Shown here: positions 1-10,510 of the stretch, in pieces
Layout: the number at the start of each line of letters is the position of its first letter
Position numbering within the stretch: the first letter of the stretch is position 1
Assembly (NCBI GenBank): GCA_959347315.1
Contig: OY365813.1
Span: 15,427,208-15,491,207 of the forward strand
Direction of reading: 5' to 3'
DNA from: Bimastos eiseni
Taxonomy: Eukaryota > Annelida > Clitellata > Crassiclitellata > Lumbricidae
Length of the DNA stretch: 64,000 nt
The notes under the pieces: generated by a model
The model's input: only the letters and a program-made list of their open reading frames with translations
Told to the model about the DNA's origin: nothing
The model's database searches: none
Position numbers and translations under genes: made by a program

Positions 1-18
1 GAGTAGTAGACCGGTGCA

Positions 19-24
19 GTTTAT
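19..24 (-). promoter_or_regulatory. Candidate polyadenylation signal for CCKR
   Basis: TTTATT on the plus strand reads AATAAA on the minus strand about 630 nt downstream of the receptor stop codon. It is the only perfect hexamer I see between the stop and the window edge. No cleavage site can be shown. Confidence 0.3.
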
Positions 25-477
25 TGGCCACAAACGAGAAGATACGGGAGAATTTAGGAAGGCGAGCAATAAATGTATAAGGGTGATTTAAAGGCATTTA
101 GACCTGCGTTCCTATGCACTTACACATAATATGTGAAAGTACATGTATGCATATGGATATAAGTATACATGTAAATATATCTATATATATATATGTATAT
201 AATATATGCATACATATATAGATATATTTACATACATACTTATAACCACATACATGCATACGCACACATAAAAATATATACATGCATAGCTACATGCAAG
301 CAATCATACATGTTGGCCATGCATACATACGTATGCACAGGAATGCACGTCTAAAATCGTGTCCTTCACTGCAGACGATGCGAGATTGCGTCCAAGCATG
401 TGAATTCCAGAAATTATGTTGCCCAGTTAAGACTTTGAAATTTCAGTTCTCGGCCATCAGACATCAGTATTGTCTGA

Positions 478-662
478 TCGTTGCCACACAAATGTCTGAT
501 ATCACCAGGCACCGTTCTGGATTCCACCTTTAGAGTCTGGCCCTTGCCACACAAGTGTCAGCTATCACCAGGCATTATTCCGGATTCCACCCTTAGAATT
601 CCGGATTCCACCCTTAGAATTCCGGATTCCACACCTAGAATTCCGGATGCCACGCTCAGAAT
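478..662. repeat. 21-bp minisatellite spanning the CCKR stop codon, plus a 64-bp direct repeat
   Basis: From about 580 to 662 there are four units of about 21 bp built on GGATTCCACCCTTAGAATTC. On the minus strand each starts GAATTC and is followed in frame by a stop (TGA, TAG, TAA, TAA). The first unit supplies the last codons (Glu-Phe) and the TGA of the receptor. A second, longer direct repeat overlaps it: TTGCCACACAARTGTC... at about 481-535 and again at about 545-598 (period about 64). Confidence 0.85.
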
Positions 663-1293
663 TCCGTCGTCCTGTAGTTGGAGGCTACGCGGTGGACGGA
701 GCACTGTGACTGCAATGTGCCAGTCCTCCTCGCTGAACTGCACCTGCATCGGTGGTAGGTCCCGGTGGAGAGCGGACGACAGCAGGAGTAGAAGACGGTG
801 AGGAAGCTCTGTCGGAACCTCTTGCTCATAAAGCAGTAGGTGATGGGGTTGCAGCAGCTGGAGACGAAGGCCAATAGGTGGATTAGGTTCATCGACATCG
901 CTGAAACGCTCGTCAGTGCCCCAGGGTAGTCGAACACGCTCCACGTCTGCAGAACGTACAACGGGGTCCAGCAGAGGAAAAACTCCAACACTACGGCGAA
1001 CAGCATCTTAACGCTGCGTCGCCTGGCTCTTACGGTACTCACGGATACGTCGGCCAGACGGGGTCCTCCGATACCGTTTCGCCTTGGCCGTATCCCGTCC
1101 GCTGTCCGCGGCTGAAGGCGACCTTTCGATGTCCGACCGAAGCCGGAGGTGGAAGATGGACGTGGGAGTGTGTGACGCGCCGGTGACGTAGCGTCGCTGT
1201 CGTCGTCGTGACGTCGGTGAAGGGATGTGACGACATAGCGAGTCGTGTCGTCGTCCGTGTCCTCGGTTTCGTTTCCTAAAGTTCTTTGCAGTT
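656..1293 (-). CDS. CCKR: CCK receptor-like GPCR, exon 3 (ICL3, TM6, TM7, C-terminal tail)
   Basis: Encodes residues 251 (completing G/AA, Glu) to 462 and a TGA stop at 658-656. The acceptor is TTTTAAATCCTCAG. ICL3 is about 100 residues, hydrophilic, with an acidic run (E-D-T-D-D-D) and many Ser, Thr and Arg; long ICL3s are normal in CCK receptors. TM6 starts after R-A-R-R-R-S-V-K and holds F-L-C358-W-T-P361. TM7 has N399-P-I-T-Y403, then C-F-M-S-K-R-F-R, nearly identical in vertebrate CCK receptors. Paired cysteines C421-C422 are a likely palmitoylation site. TM6 positions equivalent to CCK1R Asn333 and Arg336 are Gln366 and Ser369. A minisatellite begins exactly at the stop codon. Confidence 0.93.
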
Positions 1294-1463
1294 CTGAGGA
1301 TTTAAAATTAACAAGGCTTTAATTAGACAGAAAGCAACAGTACCAAATGCCTAAGAATAAGAATTGAAGTTCTCAGTACAATACAGTGTGAAATTAGATG
1401 CAATTATGTATGCATAGCGCATACTTGTTTTGTGTAGTATTGTATTGAAGCATTTGTAAAGAG

Positions 1464-4009
1464 CAGAGGCGTCGATCTGTGTTCAATATTGGGGAAGCCC
1501 AAAATATGAAAATAACTTGCGTGTAAATAGGCTAAGGTTACACGTTATTGTAGCAAATAAAAGCTAATAAAAATTTTTCAATGATTCTGTATTCAATCAT
1601 TAATAGGCCTAATTTCACTAAACGATTGCAACCAATAACGAGTGAAGGTCCTGTAACAACTAATGACTGCACAGTAAGCAGTTTTGCGAACATGTAATAA
1701 CAATAATAACAATAGACTTACAAGAAATATTCTCTTTTTTTACTTTTGACTCTTTTTGAGTTTCAATATAGGCCTAATACTCTAGTAAGCATAGGCTCCT
1801 GCTAATATTAACTTGCTAGTAAGAGACGCAGAGAAACAATTAAGGAAACTTTTATGTTGTTATTGTCATGGAATTATGTTTGGTCATATTATTCATATGA
1901 ACTGACTGTTTAACGGTTAAAAGGGGTGTCAAACCTTTTCGCCAACTCTTTGACACCCTGGACTTAGTCACTTTAACCATTTCATATATTCAATTGTTGA
2001 TGTCATTCTAACCTCTAAGTAATTGTATGTTATAATAAATTAAATGCCATTAAACATTTTAGTGGGCTTTTTATGTGATGGGATTTACCTTAATAGAAGG
2101 ACAAACAGTGGCAGAATTCAGACGCTTCTAAGTAAGTAAGTAAGAATATTCTTTATGAGACTACCAGCAAACGCAAACTATAGCTTACAAAAAGGTTTAA
2201 ATAATAGCATCAATTTAAACAAAATCAAAGTCAAATAGCATTCACATAATGAAAGTGCTCTTGGCAAATATACCAACTCTAGTCATCAACAGTAGCTGCA
2301 AAGAGACCAAATGAGTCAGCAATTGGACTCTAACAAATCAGTCTTTAGTCTCAGGTATAAATGAAAGAATCGATTTTTAACAAGGACATATAACATTCAC
2401 ATAATGAAAGTACTGCTACTCTGCTACTTCTGACTCGTGCAATTTCGTAGCCAGTTCTTCAGACGCCTCAAAGCTCTGACTCGGCAGCAGAAGATGAGAC
2501 GGAAAATATCATCATAAGTTTCATAATTTGTTCTACCGCTGAGAATAGAGTAGCTTACGGACCTTAGTAATCATTTTCTAGAACTTTTGCTGGGCATCTT
2601 GAAGAGCGTAGATTATAGGCCTATTTATAAGCTGCTATGAAACACAATACAGATGCTTTTGAGCGAGTGATGAGAACTGAGCTCTGGATATCCTTCGCCT
2701 TTTAGTAGATATCTTGAGGATGTTCATTTAATTTGTCAATTCATTTAATTTATCACCGAATGACTCGTCCTTGGTTGTAAATTTCATTATTTTTTATTTG
2801 GCACGAAAAGCAGTAAATCGTTTGTCATAAGTCTAAGTGGAAGACTATATATACAGTGCTAAACTTATAAATAAGATAGGTGCAAGCATTTATAAGGTCT
2901 TGAGGAATAAGGAATGCGGTGATGGTGTGTAATAAGCAATAATATACGAGTAACCAAATTCAACAACAAAAATTGGCACAATTTAATGTCTCCCTTTCGA
3001 TGCTAAGAACAGCAAGAGTGCTAAGGAAATAAAGTTGCCAACACATCCTTGCATGGATGCGTCCAGGCTCGCTGGTATAACTTGAGGAACTGCTCTTCTT
3101 CTTCTTCTTACTTTGTACTACACCGAATTATACAGTTTTATACAAGTAGAACAACGAAATAAGATACAACAAATAAACTATCAGTTGGAACTTATATATT
3201 TATCATACAAATACCGAAATATATGCAATGTAGGGCCTACCTGTTGGCGATGAAATAACCTACACATTGTCAATTTGTAACATGTTAGGCGCCTACATAA
3301 CACCAGAAGACTGGACTCATTATTATATATTAAACTGTTAATATTTGCAGTCATACAAAATTACAACAGACAACAGCAAATGTTTTCTAAATTGAAGGCC
3401 AACATTTGTCTGACGCAGGCGCTGCCTCTTATTGAAAGTCAGGTCCATCAAGTTTCATGTCTTTGAACTGTACGACTCTCTGCCTTTCTGTGTGTGTGTC
3501 TCTCTCTCCTCTCTGTCTCCCTCTCCGTCTCCGTCTCCCTCTCTCACACTCTCTCTCATGTCTCTCTCTCTCTCTCTCTCTGCGTATCATAGAAATGTAT
3601 ATATATTATATGAAGTATCCCAACTGTCTTCTCTCTCTCTCCGGCCAACTATTTGCCCTATTTCATCGGAAGATAAGCCCACAGGCTACAATGACCTTTG
3701 ACATCAGTCACATCATTAGTTCCCGAACATTTACTGTACGACGGCGTCAGATTTTCAGTATTAATTCTATGACACAGCTGAGAACAAGTTGTGAGAAATT
3801 CTGTCATGTTTAGGCGCCATATTGAAATCTTATGGCAAAGAATCAATGTAACATTTACACCGAGGCAGCTTTAAGTTTAGAGACGCCAAATGTGGTCCAA
3901 CAGAGGGGCGGAGGAGATTTTATTGGGGTGCTCAATCAATGCTTGAGCACTTCATCTCAAACATTTGGGGTGCTCAAGTTACCAGAGCACCAATGGATCG
4001 ACGCCTCTG
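1464..4009. mobile_element. Candidate non-autonomous hAT element (14-bp terminal inverted repeats)
   Basis: CAGAGGCGTCGATC at 1464-1477 and its exact reverse complement at 3996-4009 are 2.5 kb apart. CAGNGG at the tip is the usual hAT terminus. The interior has no transposase frame. The flanks resemble each other (GTAAAGAG before the left end, CTAAAGAG three bases after the right end) but are not a clean 8-bp duplication. The two ends could therefore belong to separate insertions of one family. Confidence 0.45.
2125..2200 (-). mobile_element. LINE 3' end with (TTAC)n tail
   Basis: AAGTAAGTAAGTAAG followed by ATTCTTTATGAGAC reads on the minus strand as a short 3' UTR with a poly(TTAC) tail. 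The same arrangement recurs at 58640-58690, also minus. No reverse transcriptase frame remains here. Confidence 0.4.
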
Positions 4010-5116
4010 GAACTAAAGAGCCTCTAGTAGCACCCAAAGATAGTGCACGACATACGACCATTGAAATAAAAGCAAAGCCAGTCAAGTGAATATTTATTTA
4101 TGTTTGCATACACACATACATACTTATAGATACTTATAATAATAAAATGTCTATGAATAATTTTGCTCATTGGCTAAATCGCTTGACTACTTTTTCATTC
4201 GCGTAACCTCTCTTACAACTGGGCAACCTTTATTACTTGCTGACACTGGACAAACCTTTCTACGACGATTTCTTACACCTCCACAACCATTTCAAACACA
4301 ACTGGACAACGCTTTCTTACACTTTTAATATAGCCCGGTGATTAATTGGCAATTACACAAGAGGCATTGGCGTCGGAACCCTTTTGAGGTAAAAGTCACG
4401 CATTAGGGATCCCACGGTTGAATTATGCGTCAATAACGTCGCTTTCGAAATGTCAAACAGCATGACGGTCAAATGACGTATAGGCGACGCAGAAAGGTCA
4501 CCGAGGGTTCGAGGAAGATTAAAAAAAATGTATAATATCAAATTAATGATCCAGCGATCGCATGCATTATTAACGCCTAATTTATTTTAGTGGTGTAACA
4601 AAGTATGACATTTTATTTTAGGCTTATTAATTTTAATTAATTATTTCAACTGAATCCCTCCAAAAAGCGTTTCAGCCTCAAACAAGAGTCATGATTTACT
4701 AAGGAACAAACAGATGGCAAAGTTGATGGTCCATCAACTCGTCTGTTTGAGACTGTCAGTGATGAGGATTGATATGACTACACCTTGATAAGAGGAGTCT
4801 ATAGCATATAGTTCATGATGACAAGATCATACAGCGGTTTGTAAATTTGAAATAACAAGAAGATTTTTATATTCTATTTTAACCCTTCAACGACCAGCGT
4901 TATATATGCCTTACACTTTAGTACACGTTGGTCGTTAAGGGGTTAAGCATAGAAATGCAATGTTGAACTTTGATAACGATAATGTTTCCGGCCTTTGATT
5001 TAATTTATTTTCTCATACGTTTTATGCTCTCTCGTTACTTCTCCCATTTAGGGCCATTTGTCTGGGATTTTTGTCTTGCAATCATGCTTTCATTGTAGCC
5101 TCACTAGTAGGCTATC

Positions 5117-6415
5117 TAGTGGCGGCGCTGGCCTTGAAAATTTGGTACGCAATAATAGCCAGCGCTTGAAAATTTGGTACGCAATAGCGACAATACACAT
5201 GTTCCGCACAAGATGAAATTTTTAACTTTAGTATATTGAAATGTGTGGACCACTAAGACCAGTAATTTCCATAAAAATTGCTGTTGAAACTTTCAACAGC
5301 AATTTTTATCCTGATTTTTAATCCTTTTTGGGGACGCAATTGCGTACTGTGCGTCCTCGCAGCGCCGCCACTATTGGCCGTACTTCCTATCGCTTGTAAC
5401 GTCTCTACTCACTGTCATGCTTTGGCGATACTTCTTACTGTTTGTTACGTCACTGGTCAATAGCTTTCTTTGGCGATACTTCTTACTGTTTGTTACGTCA
5501 CTGGTCAATATCTTTCTTTGGCGATACTTCTTACTGTTTGTTTCGTCACTGGTCACTGTCTTTCTTTGGTGATACTTCTCATTGTTTGTTACGTCACTGG
5601 TCACTATCTTTCTTTGCCGATACTTCTACTGTTTGTTACGTCACTGCACTATATCTAACTTCCCGTTTCTTCCTACGGTTTGTTACGCACCGGCCACTAT
5701 CTTTCTATCGCGATACTTCCTACTGTTTGTTATGTCACAACTCACTGTCTGTCTTTGGCGATACTTACTACAGCTTTTTACGTCATTACTCACTATTTTT
5801 TCAACGATACTTCCTACTGTCTGTTACGTCACTGCACTCTGTCTGTTTTTTAGCGGTACATCCTACTCTAGTTACGTCACTAATCACTATCTTTCTTTTG
5901 TGAGTCTTCCTCCTTTTTAATACGTCACTATTCACTGTCTTACTATGGCGATACGTCCTACTGTTTGTTACGTCACAACTCACTGTCTTTCTTTGGCGAT
6001 ACTTTCCACTTTTTGTTACGTCACTAATCACTATCTTCTTTGGCGGTACAACCTACTGTTTGTTACGTCACTGGATTCTATCTTTCTTTGGCAAAACTTC
6101 CTATTGTTTGCTGCGTCACTGGTCACTATCTTTCTTTGGCTATACTTTCTGCTGTTTGTTACGTCACTGGCGACGATCTTTCTTTGGCGATACTTCCTAC
6201 TGTTTGTTAGGTCACTGGTCAATATCTTTCTTTGGCGATACTTACTACAGCTTTTTACGTCACTACTATCTCTATGGCCTGTTAAGTCATTGCTCTGTCT
6301 TTCTTTGGCAATACCTTCTACTGTTTGTTACATCACTACTCACTATCTTTCTTTAGCCATCAGTCCATTTTTGGGACGCAATTGCGTATTTTGCGTCCAT
6401 GCAGCGCCGCCACTA
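5117..6415. mobile_element. hAT-like element containing an expanded 48-bp minisatellite
   Basis: TAGTGGCGGCGCTG at 5117-5130 is matched in inverted orientation at 5360-5373 and again at 6402-6415. A block including GGACGCAATTGCGT is duplicated before both right ends (about 5327-5373 and 6368-6415), so the minisatellite sits between two copies of the right terminus. A perfect 19-bp palindrome arm pair centred on 5292 (ATAAAAATTGCTGTTGAAA) forms a hairpin inside the left part. A clean target duplication is not visible; the flanks share only CTATC. Confidence 0.6.
5419..6360. repeat. 48-bp minisatellite, about 20 copies, with repeated TTACGTCA
   Basis: Unit wording is about CTTTGGCGATACTTCYTACTG plus TTTGTTACGTCACTGGTCA. 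Successive TTTGGCGATA starts at 5421, 5469 and 5517 give a period of 48. The best conserved part is TTACGTCACT, intact as TTACGTCA in about 12 of 20 units. Because 48 is divisible by 3, long repetitive frames appear on both strands; they are not genes. Confidence 0.9.
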
Positions 6416-7476
6416 AACTATCCTTCAGCTCATTTTATTATAATGATGTTTCTCATTGGTGTTTTTAGCCTCATAAATTCCTGACGTCAATTGCGTGACG
6501 TCAACGCCAGTCAACTTCACGACGAATATAAAAACAATTCTCAGTTTCCAACAAAAATATAATATCTTCAGCGGAGTGGTTTATCACAAGTCTTAATAGC
6601 AGAACAATGAATTATAGAGCAGCACTTTTAAAGTACATATTATCGTCATTGAAGTTTCCTGCAAATCCGTTGCAAAAGATTGGTGTATTGCAGAGAAAAG
6701 GGGGAGAAGACAAGCCATGCGCAGTGCATGCAGCGACAGTTGGCGCGAAACTATTTTGCGGAAGTCGGAAGGTTTCACGGTTTGGAGTGAGTTGCCTTCG
6801 GGAAGAATTCAATTTGGAATACGCCAGAGAGCATTACGTAGAGTTGCGTGTAGAAAAATATAGTTCTGGCTTTCGTCTGCCAATCTTAACACGGCTTTAA
6901 ACTGTCAGAGAACGCTATTGGCATTAACTTTGTTAATAAAAATACACTCGCGGATGCTACAAACAGTCTTGCTATAAAATAGGACCATCGGCTTCATACT
7001 TGTTCTAGAAAAATCTCACGTTTGTCTAGACAAGACCCTTTCCAAGTTCCTAGACTTGGTTTACAGCTGCTATGGTTTTTACTATCGTTTCTTCTTCCCC
7101 GACTGTCTCTTCGTTTGGGTCTGTCTGGTTTATTCCACTCAACTCAGAACCCTTCTTTTTTTCTCATGCCCCTCACCAGTTGCCTGTTTTAAACTGTTTA
7201 CTGTCATTCTCAACCTTTGCATTTCTGTCTCTCACAGCCTTGAGCGCTTCCTCCATTCACCTTTTTAAAGAAGTCCATTTAAACCCTTTTAAAGAAGTCA
7301 ATTGAGTAATCCGGTGATTGAATGAACGAGCGAATGAGAGAGTGAAGGAGAAAGAAGAGGAGGAGGGTGAGAAGCAGGAATTTAAGAAAGAAAAAACTGA
7401 GTGAGGGGGACGGTATGAGTGAGCGAGTAAGTGAGCAAGTGAGCAGGTGAGTTGAGCATGTGAATTATTTAAAATC

Positions 7477-7690
7477 AAATCAGTCAGTCAGTCAGCCAGT
7501 CAGTCAGCCAGCCAGTCAGTCAGTCAGTCAGTCAGTCAGTCAGTCAGTCAGTCAGTCAGTCAGTCAGTCAGTCAGTCAGTCAGTCAGTCAGTCAGTCAGT
7601 CAGTCAGTCAGTCAGTCAGTCAGTCAGTCAGTCAGTCAGTCAGCAAGTCAGTCAACCAGCTATTCAGTCATTCAGTCACTCAGTCAGCCA
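7477..7690. repeat. (CAGT)n tetranucleotide array
   Basis: About 50 units of CAGT, interrupted by CAGC near both ends. It generates an S-Q-S-V repeat frame that is not a gene. Confidence 0.97.
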
Positions 7691-8229
7691 CTCAAGCTAC
7701 AACGCAAGTGTTTGAGCGTCTTCGTCTGTGCCTTTGTCCGCGTGCATCGCTGTCGGTAGCTGCATGCGTTTGCCTCTGTGCGTATGTGTGTGGGCAGTCT
7801 AAGCGATTTTCTCCCATTTGGACGGCTGTGTTTTACGCGCCAATGGCAGGCGGACCCAATTGCCGAAAATAACAAATGACCCAATAAAACTATTAGTTTA
7901 TAGTTGAACTCCCAAGTTCCATCAACGCCAACATTGAGCCGCGATCGAAAACCAAATTTATATACAAAGACGCAAATTGGTCGATGCATGTACGTACAGT
8001 GTGCTCTACATAAGCTTTATATCATATATGTATATCCTCATATAATTATATATATGTACAATGTATATATATGTTTATATATATTGTATGTATATATAGA
8101 TATATTATATATATATATTATATGTATATGGATATATATATATAATCGTTGTGAAATCTTTTGAACATTTATATAGCTCTGGTGCTCAATCGCTCGAATG
8201 CGTGATACATAGGATTCACGCGCCAAGTC

Positions 8230-8375
8230 AACTGCTCAGGAGCGATAAGAGTCCGGAGGCAAATGCCTCCGATTTCCGGTAGGGCATACTTATTGGGCCT
8301 TGGGGGAAAATATTTGCTTTCCTGACACTTGGAACCTGCGGGTTTGCCTCCATCACTAAGGGGGGATTGATGCCC
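8230..8375 (-). mobile_element. hAT-like repeat copy related to 40435-40551
   Basis: The minus-strand reading starts CAGGGGCATCAATC (plus 8361-8374) and continues with GATGGAGGCAAAC and GGTTCCAAGTGTCAG, both also present in the short MITE at 40435-40551. The other end, near GGAGGCAAATGCCTCC (8257-8272), is less certain. Confidence 0.5.
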
Positions 8376-8835
8376 CTGCAAATGCTCGGTACCTTATGAG
8401 CAAAATAACAATTCCTAATTACTGCACAACGACCCAATAACACGGTATGATTACAGCCAAAAATTGGTTCAATGATAGCCAAATTGTGGTAAAATAGCAG
8501 AGCATGATTATTTTAGCTGCCAATGATTAAATGTTTTATTAGTTAACTACATTCTCAGAATCATAGATTTGTAGTTATTAAAGAGCGTGGTACATGATGG
8601 CTATAGTGGCATACGATGGCTGCAGGCTAAGGCTGTCCCTCTACGCATTATACTTCGGACCCTGTGGTGAGAGTTTCATATCTAAAGTATACAGGAGGAG
8701 CTAAAACCAGGGATCATTCATCCTTCAGCCTGTCAGGGAGCATAACAGATCAGCAGTCATAGATGATTAAGTGTAAGTTGAATATATGAGGCGTTGCAAA
8801 GGCGATGTAATAACAGCAGCATGGTATGCTATAGC

Positions 8836-9126
8836 AGGACGAAAGTAAGATTAATGCAAGACTAACGCAGAACTAGAATCAGACTGAAGTGAGACTAACA
8901 TAGGACGAAAGCCAATTAGGATTAAATTAAAACTGAAGTGAAACTAAAGAAAGATTCGAATTAGACTACTGTCAGATAATTTTAAACTGAAGTGTGACAA
9001 AAGTAAGACTAAAGTTAGACTAAGCTATAGGACTAAAGTAAAGATAGAACAAGATAATAGTAAAACAAAAGTATGACTGAAGTAGGACTAGAAGCCCTAG
9101 TAGAAGGGGACTATATATATATATAA

Positions 9127-9168
<42 letters not shown>

Positions 9169-9262
9169 TAGATTAAAGTAAGACTTGAATGAGACAAAAG
9201 TAGCACTGGAATAAGATGGAAGTAAGACTAAAGATTATAATTAGGATTTAAGACGAGATTGA
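8836..9262. repeat. Degenerate short tandem repeat (AGACTAAAGT-like)
   Basis: Dozens of imperfect units such as AGACTGAAGT, AGACTAAAGT and AGGACGAAAG at a period of about 10-12 bases, split by an (AT)n tract at 9112-9165. Confidence 0.7.
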
Positions 9263-10149
9263 AGCATGACTACTGACTAAATTAAGGCTGCAGACGAAGT
9301 TAAAAGCCGTGTAAGGTACTGAGTAATTTGATGCCATTAGAAAGCAACATTAAGCGCTGTTCAGACACTCATAATTTTAATTTCACCAATAGAATAAGCT
9401 ACAAGCGTGCTGTTCAATGGGATACACGCCAAAATAGACGACGGCTGTAGCTCGGACAGTCGAAGTGGAGCAGGTCCCAAACTTAATAGAATGAGCTAGC
9501 AAATTCTGCACGTGACGTGAATCATTCGATACTCTGCTTAAATAAATGAGGTAAAGGCACCATCTGCGCATGTCCACGACCAATGTTCTATGGCTACTGT
9601 ATTGTGAAAAAGCCAGCATCAGACTAGAAGACGGCTGGGTTCGAAGTCCAGACCCTAAGCTCGGCGACACCACTTGATCCATTTGGCGCCAAGATATGAC
9701 TAGTGCTGCACCGGGGCGTTTACGCTCCCTTGAATTCTGATTGAGTGTTGTAAGCGGAGAGCCAGAGTGGCCCCTAAGACGCACGGGATGCGTTACGTCT
9801 TCCGTCGTCGTAAGCGGTTGTATACTGATCGCGTAGATACAGTCTGTCGACGAGTGAAGTAGTTTGATATCACCCATGTACATCGATCACATTTGTTCTC
9901 AGGGTTTAAGAACACAGAGGAGAGGACGGCGGAGAAGAGGAGAGGAGAATAAAGGACAGAAGAGGAGAGGAATGTATTTCTGAGAGAAGACAAGTAGAGA
10001 GAAGAGGAGAGGAGACAACGGGAGAGTAGAGGAGAGCTGAAGAGAAGACAGGAGAGGAAAGAACAGGATAGGAGAGGACAGGAGAGGAGAGGACAGGAGA
10101 GCAGAACAGAATAGGGGAGAGGAGATGACAAGAGAGGAGAGAACTCGAG

Positions 10150-10510
10150 AGAAGATGATGCATTGCTGGGAGGATTGAACCTCTGCTAGGGTCGCAATCG
10201 AAACAGTGGGAGCCCACAGTAGATCGAGGAACAGTAGTCTAATCGATTAACGATAAAGGCATGAACCAAGGTGGTAGAAGATGAGGAGAAAGAGCGGAAA
10301 ACAATTCTTAACTGTCGGAAGAGATAACAGCAGGAGCGAGTCAACACCGTAATATGCTTCGCAAACGACATTTCTTCGTCCAAAACGACCCCCAGATCCC
10401 GGTCATCGGCAGAGAAGACAGAGGTATGAAATTCAGAAGAAAGTGACACCAAGTCCAGCTTGTTCAACTGCTTGCCGATCCCAACCCAAATATATTGAGT
10501 TTTCAGCGGC
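10150..10510 (-). mobile_element. CR1/L2-type LINE fragment (C-terminal part of the reverse transcriptase frame)
   Basis: The minus-strand reading contains D-L-G-V-V-L-D, then M-S-F-A-K-H-I, V-H-A-F-I-V-N-R-L-D-Y-C and a G-L-P downstream. These are the standard landmarks C-terminal to the YADD box in CR1/L2/Jockey-type LINEs. The fragment is truncated at the 5' side and ends in a purine-rich tract at 9905-10145. Confidence 0.8.

Noticed and set aside
5371..6484. Several 60-180 residue frames on both strands with repeated motifs
   Set aside because: A 48-bp period divisible by three keeps frames open; no family match, and many unit-specific frame changes.
9383..9883. 166-residue minus-strand frame
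   Set aside because: No recognisable domain. It contains a tRNA-like B-box segment (GGGTTCGAAGTCC near 9628) and looks like decayed repeat sequence.
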